64,000 nucleotides of DNA from Kordiimonas sp. SCSIO 12603 (GTDB lineage: Bacteria; Pseudomonadota; Alphaproteobacteria; Sphingomonadales; Kordiimonadaceae). The position numbers and the translations under genes were made by a program. Below, in pieces: positions 45,416 to 52,543 of this stretch (position 1 is the stretch's first letter; each line of letters starts with the position of its first letter). The notes under the pieces are model-generated. The model was not told where the DNA came from. It was given only the letters and a program-made list of their open reading frames with translations, and searched no databases. The stretch covers positions 3,525,001 to 3,589,000 of the forward strand of contig NZ_CP073748.1 in the NCBI RefSeq assembly GCF_024398035.1. The letters run 5' to 3'.

Positions 45416-45559
45416 GCTTTTTATCCCTCTTATTATAGGGCGTTCTTGACGCCATTCTTCATCTGTCACATAAGGGCCTGACACACAGAAGTCTAGCAAA
45501 GAAGCAGCATAGTGGCGCTGTGTTTAATCACCATGATGCGAAAAGAAAGGAGCTGTAGT

Positions 45560-47362
45560 TTGAAGATGATCGACCTGCATACCGCTCCTTTTGTTTTACT
45601 TGATGATAGCCGTCCTTCACATTCGGCAGGCAACAGTTATCTGTTTCACACTCCCGAACATATTATTCAAGCAAACGAATTTGAAGATATCCCTATAGCT
45701 CTAGCTGCAATTGATGAAGCAGTAGAGGCAGGTCTTTATACAGCCGGATGGATCAGTTACGAGGTAGGCTACTATTTTGAAAAACGGTTACACCATCTTG
45801 CTTCACGTTCAAGCGAAGAACCGCTCATATGGATGATGGTTACCTCACACCGAGATGAACTTACCCCAAAACAGGTTGAAACGCTTCTTCACACATCGCG
45901 CCGGGGTAATAAAAAATCTTTCGGAATAGAATTCAAAAAACCTGATTTAACCGAAGCTGAATACAATAAAGCAATCTCAAACATTCACGCGTTTATTGAA
46001 GCTGGCGACGTTTATCAGATAAACTATACATTTCCATTACCCGTGGAGATCAAAGGCTGCAGCATAGAGCTATATAATGAATTACGGAAAAACCAACCCG
46101 TATCATTTGGAGCTTATATTAACACTGGTGAAACAGAGGTATTATCTTTCTCCCCTGAGCTATTCCTCGAGCGCAAAGATAATCAACTAAAATCCAAACC
46201 AATGAAAGGTACTGCTGCCCGAGGGAAAGACGCCGAAGAAGATGCATCAATTGAACAGTTTCTAGTGAATGACGGCAAGTCTAGAGCTGAAAACCTTATG
46301 ATTGTCGATTTAATCCGGAACGATCTCAGCCGCATTGCAAAATCGGGTTCCGTTCAAGTCCCCAAACTCTTTGAAACAGAAAAATACAATACACTATTTC
46401 AAATGACATCAACGGTAACAGCTACCGCAATAAAAGACTTAACACCTACGCAAGCCCTCACTGCTATGTTTCCTTGCGGCTCCATAACGGGTGCTCCAAA
46501 GGTGCGTGCCATGGAAATCATTGCTGAACTGGAACCTCATGCGCGCGGCGTCTACTGTGGTTCAATTGGATATTTCCACAGTAAAAGCTGGTCTCTAAAT
46601 GTACCCATCCGGACCCTGGTAAGAAACGACGATGCCAAAAGCCGCTTAAGTGTTGGCAGTGGTATAGTGGCAGATAGCAACCCAGAGGGTGAGTATCAGG
46701 AATGCCTCCTAAAGGCTCGCTTTACCGAACGCACTGTCAACGAATTTGCTCTAATCGAAACTCTCCTTGTTGAAGAGCAAGAATGCAAAAACCTTGATCT
46801 GCATATGAAGCGTATAAAAAACAGTGCTGATTACTTCAATTTTGCGTTTCCAAAATCAGAAATAGAAAATGCCCTTAAAGGCCATGCTTCATTACTGAAT
46901 ACGAAACACAAGCTGCGCCTTCTTTTAAACAAGGCAGGCGCCTTCAGTATTTCAAGTAACAAACTTTCCGAACCTACTTCGGAAAATAGGAAGATAAAGC
47001 TATCAGAGAAGCGAACTGATTCGACTGAAGTTTTCCTACGCCATAAAACAACGAATCGCTCCCTATATAATGAAGAGTTCAAGCGTGCCATCGCTGATGG
47101 GTATCTGGATGTACTCTTTATCAACCAACATGGTTTCATTACCGAAGGCGCTATCAGCAATATTTTCGCAGAGATTGACGGGAACCTGTATACCCCACCA
47201 CTTTCAGATGGCGTTTTGCCAGGAATTCATAGAGCCTCAATGCTGGAAAACAACCTGGCAATTGTTCGTTCTCTTACCTTGAGTGACCTACAAAAGGCAG
47301 AAGCCTTATATATAGGGAACGCTGTCAGAGGCCTCCGCAAGGTCGCCATCTCGGATTTCTAA
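45560..47362 (+). CDS. pabBC: Fused aminodeoxychorismate synthase I / ADC lyase
   Basis: A 600-residue fusion for p-aminobenzoate (folate) synthesis. The N-terminal two thirds is PabB, with MKGTAARGKD near 215, LMIVDLIRNDLSRI near 250, and FPCGSITGAPKVRAMEII near 305. The C-terminal part (about 385-600) is a class IV aminotransferase-like PabC, with ITEGAISNIF and LPGIHRAS. Both catalytic steps are therefore in one chain; a separate PabA glutaminase is expected elsewhere. TTG 45560 is proposed as the start because AGGAG lies seven bases before it; ATG 45566 is farther. Confidence 0.93.
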   Translation: MKMIDLHTAPFVLLDDSRPSHSAGNSYLFHTPEHIIQANEFEDIPIALAAIDEAVEAGLYTAGWISYEVGYYFEKRLHHLASRSSEEPLIWMMVTSHRDELTPKQVETLLHTSRRGNKKSFGIEFKKPDLTEAEYNKAISNIHAFIEAGDVYQINYTFPLPVEIKGCSIELYNELRKNQPVSFGAYINTGETEVLSFSPELFLERKDNQLKSKPMKGTAARGKDAEEDASIEQFLVNDGKSRAENLMIVDLIRNDLSRIAKSGSVQVPKLFETEKYNTLFQMTSTVTATAIKDLTPTQALTAMFPCGSITGAPKVRAMEIIAELEPHARGVYCGSIGYFHSKSWSLNVPIRTLVRNDDAKSRLSVGSGIVADSNPEGEYQECLLKARFTERTVNEFALIETLLVEEQECKNLDLHMKRIKNSADYFNFAFPKSEIENALKGHASLLNTKHKLRLLLNKAGAFSISSNKLSEPTSENRKIKLSEKRTDSTEVFLRHKTTNRSLYNEEFKRAIADGYLDVLFINQHGFITEGAISNIFAEIDGNLYTPPLSDGVLPGIHRASMLENNLAIVRSLTLSDLQKAEALYIGNAVRGLRKVAISDF

Positions 47363-47525
47363 AAACGAATCAAATTTAAACATCTGATCAATTACTCAGA
47401 AACTATCCCTGTTTTAGGAAAAAAATAGAGGCATCTGTTAACTGCTTTTTTAGAGAATGTTGATAGCTTCCTCAGCGGGTAATCAGAACGCCTAATGTTT
47501 ATAGTAATTTGTGAGGTTCAACTGA

Positions 47526-47714
47526 ATGCATTCATCTAATTCTCCTTCCTCCCTCCCTCAATCTGGAATGGATAATAGTTCTATTTCCAGTCACAGCCGA
47601 TCATTAGCGACTAAGCTTTCAGGTCATATGGGGCTGGAGAATGCAATACGTGTAAGCAAAGAGAATCAGTGGCACGGCGTGCTTGCAGCACTGCTGGAAC
47701 TGAAAGCACGTTAA
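47526..47714 (+). CDS. Small protein of 62 residues, unknown function
   Basis: A 62-residue ORF with a serine-rich N-terminus and a helical C-terminal half (ENAIRVSKENQWHGVLAALLELKAR) that looks like a conserved short-protein core. GAGG lies nine bases upstream of the ATG. There is no signal peptide or membrane segment. The gap of 163 bases to pabBC contains no terminator I can see. I recognise no family; coding status is moderately supported. Confidence 0.55.
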   Translation: MHSSNSPSSLPQSGMDNSSISSHSRSLATKLSGHMGLENAIRVSKENQWHGVLAALLELKAR

Positions 47715-47834
47715 AGTCGGACTACGTAAGGTAAAATAAACGTTAGTTATCATTTCTCGTCTTCAAGCAACAAAAATCAACCTCTGAAAAAAATGCTACC
47801 TTTAAATGCACTTATATATTGACCTTTTCGAATA
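47715..47834. other. Intergenic DNA, no feature seen
   Basis: AT-rich stretch between the small ORF and the palindrome that precedes the TonB operon leader. I see no gene, repeat or terminator in it. Confidence 0.5.
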
Positions 47835-47851
47835 ATGTAATATTATTACAT
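47835..47851. promoter_or_regulatory. 17-base palindrome upstream of the TonB operon leader
   Basis: ATGTAATA-T-TATTACAT, a perfect palindrome. It matches the pattern ATGTTATA-N-TATAACAT (Zur-type operator) at all but one symmetric position pair. It lies just ahead of the presumed promoter of the long leader and could bind a Fur-superfamily regulator. See also the sites at 54057-54112. Confidence 0.55.
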
Positions 47852-47881
47852 ATACATAACGGTCTATATTTCAGCTGTTTT

Positions 47882-48325
47882 TAGGTGCAAAATTAAACAG
47901 ATATGTGCCTAGAAACACGAAAAGTGAAATTTTTGCTTGGAATCGTGAAAGATTCTTGGATGATAGGCCCCGAGCCGGACCACCCGTCTCAACCCCGACC
48001 TGTTCGTGAAAACGGATAAGGTCATTTAAAAAGATCATCCGTGCTTAAGTATAAAAGCTCAAAGGATGGCAGAGCGGAACAAAGTAATTTGTTGAGTGGT
48101 CGGCACAATTGGGAGAGGTCGGGAAACCTTTTAAATGGAACTGCCAGTGATCTGATGAACACGTTTTGTCAGAGAGGTACGGCAGACATACTCCCAGTTT
48201 GTTAGGGTAAAGGTTTGAGTAGCATTAAATGCTCTTGAATTTTTGCAAGGTTTAATCCGCCTCAGGGTTACCTCTGGTTATTCATTTAACCGGACTAAAG
48301 GTATCTAGGAGGCTTTATAAAACCC
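47882..48325 (+). ncRNA. Candidate structured 5' leader RNA of the TonB operon
   Basis: About 450 bases without a credible gene but with many pairing elements: TAGGTGC/GTGCCTA (47882-47911); GGAATC/GATTCT (47939-47956); a GAAA-loop hairpin (47997-48023); an overlapping alternative stem ACGGAT..GGTC/GATC-ATCCGT (48012-48042); AACAAA/TTTGTT (48078-48093); a three-way junction closed by TGGGAG/CTCCCA (48110-48196) with branches AGGT/ACCT and CTGCC/GGCAG; AGCATT/AATGCT (48221-48233); and a final domain whose closing stem GCCTC/GAGGC (48259-48313) buries the AGGAGG ribosome site. It looks like a cis-regulatory RNA. No known riboswitch class is recognised. Confidence 0.55.
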
Positions 48326-48346
48326 ATGTGGGCAGAAAATGGATAA
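48326..48346 (+). CDS. Six-codon upstream ORF (MWAENG) overlapping the DUF3450 start
   Basis: ATG at 48326 opens a six-residue frame ending at TAA 48344-48346, overlapping the DUF3450 start codon (48339) in another frame. The AGGAGG at 48307-48312 is 13 bases from this ATG and 26 from the DUF3450 ATG, so ribosomes may enter here and re-initiate downstream. Inference from spacing only. Confidence 0.35.
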   Translation: MWAENG

Positions 48347-49109
48347 GGCTAAAGTGAAACGGATAGCTGTCTCTACAGCCGCAGTCGCCGCGATCCTTCT
48401 AGGAGCAACTGCTGCTAATGCACAGGAAGCTCAAGTGAAGTCGATCGTTGACGAAGTAAACGCGGCTAACCAAATCGCACAAGCTTCTCAACAGAAGATC
48501 GATGGTATCAACGACGCAACAGAAAAACTTTTTGTAGATTACAAAGGTGTTCTCAAGACAAATGCTGGCCTGCGTGCATATAACGCTCAGCAGCGTCGTG
48601 TGATTTCTCGTCAAGAAGAAGAAATCGGGAAGCTAAAAGAATCTATCGGTCAGATCGATGAGATTAAACGTCAGATCACTCCTCTGATGCTTGATATGAT
48701 CGAAGACCTTAACGAATTCGTTCAAGCGGACATCCCGTTCCTGCTTGCAGAACGTGAAGAGCGTATCGCTTCCCTACGTGAAGCTATGGATAACCCGAAC
48801 GTAAGTGACCCAGAGCGTTTCCGTGTTGTACTTGAAGCTTATAAAGCTGAAGTTCAATATGGTCGTACATATTTCGCGTATGAAGATACACTTCCAGATG
48901 GTCGTAGCGTGAACTTTGTTCGTCTTGGTCGTGTAGGTTTTTACTACCAGACTAAAGACACAACAGAGACAGCTGCCTGGAATTCTGAGACAAAATCTTG
49001 GGACATTCTAGGTGCAGATTTCACGACACCAGTTCGCCAGCTTATTCGTATGGCTCTACGCCGTACACAGACTGACGTAACTGTGCTTCCTATCTCAGCA
49101 CCGAAGTAA
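48339..49109 (+). CDS. DUF3450 periplasmic protein of the TonB operon
   Basis: A 256-residue secreted protein: signal peptide (AVSTAAVAAILLGATAANA) then a long helical coiled-coil region (about 30-110, EVNAANQIAQASQQKIDGIN...) and a C-terminal domain with RSVNFVRLGRVGFYYQTKD. DUF3450 proteins are almost always encoded at the head of operons with TolQ/ExbB/ExbD/TonB and probably act as periplasmic partners of the energised complex. Codon use (CGT for Arg, GGT) implies strong expression. The gene is 15 bases ahead of the TtpC-like gene. A structured leader precedes it. Confidence 0.9.
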   Translation: MDKAKVKRIAVSTAAVAAILLGATAANAQEAQVKSIVDEVNAANQIAQASQQKIDGINDATEKLFVDYKGVLKTNAGLRAYNAQQRRVISRQEEEIGKLKESIGQIDEIKRQITPLMLDMIEDLNEFVQADIPFLLAEREERIASLREAMDNPNVSDPERFRVVLEAYKAEVQYGRTYFAYEDTLPDGRSVNFVRLGRVGFYYQTKDTTETAAWNSETKSWDILGADFTTPVRQLIRMALRRTQTDVTVLPISAPK

Positions 49110-49124
49110 GTAGGGGAATTAGCA

Positions 49125-50477
49125 ATGAAAAAGATTATTACTTCCGCTGCTCTTCTCGCTGTAGGCCTATCGGCTTCAGTGTCTGCACAAGATGGCAGCA
49201 TGTCAGATCTTCTGAACAAGGTTCGTGAAGGTCGTGTAAGCGAAAGCGCTGAGCACAAAAAACGTGAAGCAGAGTTCCAGGCTCGTAAAGGTCAGCAACA
49301 AAAGCTTCTTACAGATGCTCGTGCTGAACAAGCTCGTCTTGAGCGTGAAAGTGCTCGTCTTGAAGAACAACGTCGTAACAATGAACAAGAAATCACACGT
49401 CAGGTTGAAATCCAGCGTGAACGTCTTGGTCAGCTAAGTGAGCTTTTCGGTGTTCTTCAGCAAAACGCTGGTGATGCAAAATCAATCATTTCTACATCAC
49501 ACGTTTCTATTGATAACCCAAACCGTCTTGCTGAAATCGACAACCTGATTTCTAAAGCACAAGAATCTTCAGAGCTTCCAACACTATCGGATATCCGTGC
49601 GTGGCCAGCTCAGATGATCCTTGAAATGATCGGTTCTTCTGAAGTTAAAAAGTTCAATCACGAAGTTCGCTTGAACGACGGTTCTACACAGAACATGGAA
49701 GTTGTTCGTATTGGTGACTTTGGCCTTGTTGGTGATGGCAAATATCTTCAGCTAACTCCAAAAGGTGTTGTTGCTGAGCTTCAACGTCAGCCTTCTGACC
49801 GTTTTACAGGCACAATTGCTCCGTTTGAGAACTCGACAAGCGGCATGCACGCTCTAGGTATTGACCCAACACGCGGTCAGCTTCTTAACCTTGAGATCGA
49901 CAAGCCAACTATTGAAGAGCGTCTAGACCAAGGTGGACCAATTGGTTACATCACTCTAGGTCTTGGTGTTATTGGTGTTATCATCGCAATCCTACAGTGG
50001 CTATACCTACTGGTAGTTGGAGGTAAAGTACGCAAACAGATCCGTTCTGAAACTGCGGACACAGGTAACCCTCTTGGCCGTGTATTAGCTGTTTACGACC
50101 AAAACCGCAGTGTTGACGTTGAAACTCTTGAGCTGAAACTTGACGAAGCAATTCTAAAAGAAACTCCTGCTCTAGAGCGTGGCCTAACAATTGTTAAGCT
50201 TATCTCTGCTGTTGCGCCTCTATTTGGTCTTCTCGGTACAGTGACTGGTATGATTGAGACATTCCAGGCTATTACACTATTCGGTGCTGGTGACCCATCA
50301 CAGATGGCTGGCGGTATTTCCGCGGCTCTTATGACTACTGTGGAAGGTCTTGTTGTAGCGATCCCAACTCTGCTTCTGCATACATTCGTATCAGGTTCCT
50401 CTAAGAGCGTTATCCACGTTCTTGAAGAGCAGTCTGCTGGTATCATTGCAGTTCACGCTGAGAAAGCGAACGGATAA
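49125..50477 (+). CDS. TtpC-like MotA/TolQ/ExbB family protein with periplasmic coiled coil
   Basis: A 450-residue inner-membrane protein: signal peptide (LLAVGLSASVSA), a periplasmic domain with a charged coiled coil (about 45-115, HKKREAEFQ...EQRRNNEQEITRQVE), then a TolQ/ExbB proton-channel domain (about 275-445) with LGLGVIGVIIAILQWLYLLV, KLISAVAPLFGLLGTVTGMIETF and the last pore helix. This layout is that of TtpC, needed by the Vibrio TonB2 system. AGGGGAA lies upstream. Its stop overlaps the exbB start (TAATG). Confidence 0.92.
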   Translation: MKKIITSAALLAVGLSASVSAQDGSMSDLLNKVREGRVSESAEHKKREAEFQARKGQQQKLLTDARAEQARLERESARLEEQRRNNEQEITRQVEIQRERLGQLSELFGVLQQNAGDAKSIISTSHVSIDNPNRLAEIDNLISKAQESSELPTLSDIRAWPAQMILEMIGSSEVKKFNHEVRLNDGSTQNMEVVRIGDFGLVGDGKYLQLTPKGVVAELQRQPSDRFTGTIAPFENSTSGMHALGIDPTRGQLLNLEIDKPTIEERLDQGGPIGYITLGLGVIGVIIAILQWLYLLVVGGKVRKQIRSETADTGNPLGRVLAVYDQNRSVDVETLELKLDEAILKETPALERGLTIVKLISAVAPLFGLLGTVTGMIETFQAITLFGAGDPSQMAGGISAALMTTVEGLVVAIPTLLLHTFVSGSSKSVIHVLEEQSAGIIAVHAEKANG

Positions 50478-51004
50478 TGCGGAGCCTTAACGACGCATTT
50501 GACGCTATCCGGGCGTTCATGGAACAGGGCGGAGACGTCTTGTTCCTGATCCTCGCGGTAACGTTCATTATGTGGGTGCTCATTGTCGAACGTATGTGGT
50601 ATTTCACGCTTGAATATAAAAAGCAGAAAAACCGCGTGATCGAAGCTTGGGAAACACGTACCGAGCGTAAATCATGGTTTGCACACAAAATTCGTACAGC
50701 CATGATTTCAGAGGTAAACCACGATCTATTCCGTGGTGTGAACCTCATTAAAACGCTCGTAGCGCTTTGTCCTCTTGTAGGACTTCTCGGTACGGTAACA
50801 GGTATGATCGAGGTGTTTGACGTTATGGGTTCACAAGGTAGTTCCAACGCACGTGCGATGGCTGCCGGTGTATCCAAAGCAACAATCCCGACAATGGCGG
50901 GTATGGTTGCTGCACTATCAGGTATTTTCCTGAGCACATATATTGAACGCCGCGCTAAACGTGAGTCAGAAAGTCTTGAAGACAGCCTGACCATGGATCA
51001 CTAA
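50477..51004 (+). CDS. exbB: ExbB-type proton channel subunit
   Basis: A 175-residue MotA/TolQ/ExbB protein with three transmembrane helices: FLILAVTFIMWVLIVERMW, then TLVALCPLVGLLGTVTGMIEVF and TIPTMAGMVAALSGIFLSTYIE. It uses the proton gradient to energise TonB. The start overlaps the TtpC-like stop by one base. The operon thus has two TolQ-type subunits, the long TtpC-like one and this standard one. Confidence 0.93.
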   Translation: MRSLNDAFDAIRAFMEQGGDVLFLILAVTFIMWVLIVERMWYFTLEYKKQKNRVIEAWETRTERKSWFAHKIRTAMISEVNHDLFRGVNLIKTLVALCPLVGLLGTVTGMIEVFDVMGSQGSSNARAMAAGVSKATIPTMAGMVAALSGIFLSTYIERRAKRESESLEDSLTMDH

Positions 51005-51027
51005 GCTGGATTTGGAGAGGAACACTA

Positions 51028-51444
51028 ATGCGCAAGTTCGCAAAAGCAGAGGAAGAAGCTGAAGTAAATATGACCCCGATGCTCGACATCGTGTTCATCA
51101 TGCTGATCTTCTTTATCGTAACTGCAACGTTCGTTAACGAATCTGGTCTCGAGATCAACAAGCCGGAGGATAACAATTCAAGTAATCCTCCACCACCAGA
51201 TGAAGATAAGCGCGCAATCGCATTTGTGATTGATGAAAACAACAGAATTACACACGATTTCCTTCGTATTGATGTATCTTCTGTTTCTTCAATCATCAAA
51301 AAAGAAAGCGTTGAGCGCCCAGAAGCTCCTGTAGTTATTCAGGCTGCTAAAGGTTCGGAGTTTGGTTTAGCTATACGTATCTATGATGCGGCTAAAGCAG
51401 TTGGTCTTGGTGATGAAAAGATCGTAATGACGCCTAAGAAGTAA
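51028..51444 (+). CDS. exbD: ExbD-type biopolymer transport protein (first copy)
   Basis: A 138-residue single-pass membrane protein. The membrane helix VNMTPMLDIVFIMLIFFIVT contains the conserved Asp essential for proton coupling. The periplasmic part starts with a proline-rich stretch (NNSSNPPPPDED) and ends in a beta-alpha domain. A GGAGAGG site precedes the ATG. It is followed by two intercistronic hairpins and a second exbD. Confidence 0.93.
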   Translation: MRKFAKAEEEAEVNMTPMLDIVFIMLIFFIVTATFVNESGLEINKPEDNNSSNPPPPDEDKRAIAFVIDENNRITHDFLRIDVSSVSSIIKKESVERPEAPVVIQAAKGSEFGLAIRIYDAAKAVGLGDEKIVMTPKK

Positions 51445-51449
51445 TCGCT

Positions 51450-51493
51450 GGCGGGAAAATTCCCGCCATCACGGCGAAGCGCCCTAAGGGGCG
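51450..51493 (+). other. Two hairpins between the exbD copies
   Basis: GGCGGGAA / TTCCCGCC (51450-51467) and CGCCC / GGGCG (51480-51493). Neither has a T-tract. They may set relative protein levels by mRNA processing or stability. Confidence 0.55.
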
Positions 51494-51507
51494 AATTGGA
51501 GAAAACC

Positions 51508-51906
51508 ATGCGTAACCACGCTCAACAAGAAGAAGATACCGAAATTAACATGACCCCGATGCTCGACATCGTGTTCATCATGTTGATCTTCTTCATCGTT
51601 ACCGCGGTATTCGTAAAGGAATCTGGGACGACCGTTATCAAACCTGAAGCAGAGACAGCTGTGAGCCTTAAACAGGTGAGCGTACTGATCGCTGTAACAG
51701 AAGATGACGAGATCCACATCAATCGGGAAGTGAAAGAGTTAGAGGAAGTTCGTACGGCCGTTGAAAAACTGCATGCGGAAAACCCAAAAGGCTCCGTTGC
51801 GATCCAGAGTGATGAAACAGCAGATGCCGTTCTGGTAATGAAAGTGTATGACGCCATCAGAGATGCTGGTGTTGAAAAAATCGCTATCGCTACGGAGGTC
51901 AAATAA
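51508..51906 (+). CDS. exbD: ExbD-type biopolymer transport protein (second copy)
   Basis: A 132-residue ExbD paralogue with the same membrane motif (INMTPMLDIVFIMLIFF) and its key Asp, and a differing periplasmic domain rich in Glu and Val. ATG 51508 follows GGAGAAA; the frame's earlier TTG is not needed. Two ExbD subunits next to each other suggest a heteromeric ExbD dimer or stoichiometric control; this is inference. Confidence 0.92.
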   Translation: MRNHAQQEEDTEINMTPMLDIVFIMLIFFIVTAVFVKESGTTVIKPEAETAVSLKQVSVLIAVTEDDEIHINREVKELEEVRTAVEKLHAENPKGSVAIQSDETADAVLVMKVYDAIRDAGVEKIAIATEVK

Positions 51907-51907
51907 C

Positions 51908-52525
51908 ATGATTACTCGGGTAGCCAGCTCACTTGTTGTCGCTTCTAGCGTTACTTTCGGTCTGTTTTTCGTAATGCATTCACTTGTTGCGGGAGACGGC
52001 GAAGTAGTATTGAACGAAGACAAAAGAGCTCGTTTCATCGATGTTGTACAGGACATCGAAGAACAACCTCCACAACGTCTGGAACGTAAAGTAGAGAAGC
52101 CACCAGAGGTGGAAGCACCTCCGCCAGAGATCGACACACCTGTTGTTGATAATTCTGGTCCAGATAAACTGAACCTATCCGTAGGTCGCGCCAATACAGC
52201 AGCAGCTGTTGATCTTGGCGGCATTGACCTTGGCCCAAGTTCAGATGGTGACTACCTTCCGCTTGTACGTGTACAGCCACAATACCCACGTCGTGCTCAA
52301 GAGCGCGGAATCGAAGGTTTTGTGATTGTGGAACTAACCGTTGCTGCTGATGGTACTGTACCACCAGAGTCAATTGTTGTGTTGCAAGCCGATCCAAAAG
52401 GTTATTTTGAACGTGCTGCTATCAAAGCTGCTCAAAAGTTCAAATATAAACCGAAGGTTATTAACGGTAAGGGCCAAGAAGTGACTGGTGTTACATACAA
52501 GTTCAGCTTCAACATGGCTCAATAA
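51908..52525 (+). CDS. tonB: TonB energy-transducing protein (main operon)
   Basis: A 205-residue protein: N-terminal membrane anchor (VASSLVVASSVTFGLFFVM), an acidic then proline-rich linker (PPQRLERKVEKPPEVEAPPPE) and a TonB C-terminal domain (about 120-205, YPRRAQERGIEGFVIVELTV, YFERAAIKAAQKFKYKPKVING). It spans the periplasm to energise outer-membrane receptors. GGAGGTC precedes the ATG. Only 1 base separates it from exbD. Confidence 0.95.
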   Translation: MITRVASSLVVASSVTFGLFFVMHSLVAGDGEVVLNEDKRARFIDVVQDIEEQPPQRLERKVEKPPEVEAPPPEIDTPVVDNSGPDKLNLSVGRANTAAAVDLGGIDLGPSSDGDYLPLVRVQPQYPRRAQERGIEGFVIVELTVAADGTVPPESIVVLQADPKGYFERAAIKAAQKFKYKPKVINGKGQEVTGVTYKFSFNMAQ

Positions 52526-52543
52526 GCGAGACAGGAAAGAGAC

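Noticed and set aside
45416-45499. N-terminal extension of the AceE-like enzyme to 45499
   Set aside because: No family support, and the ATG at 45415 has a ribosome site.
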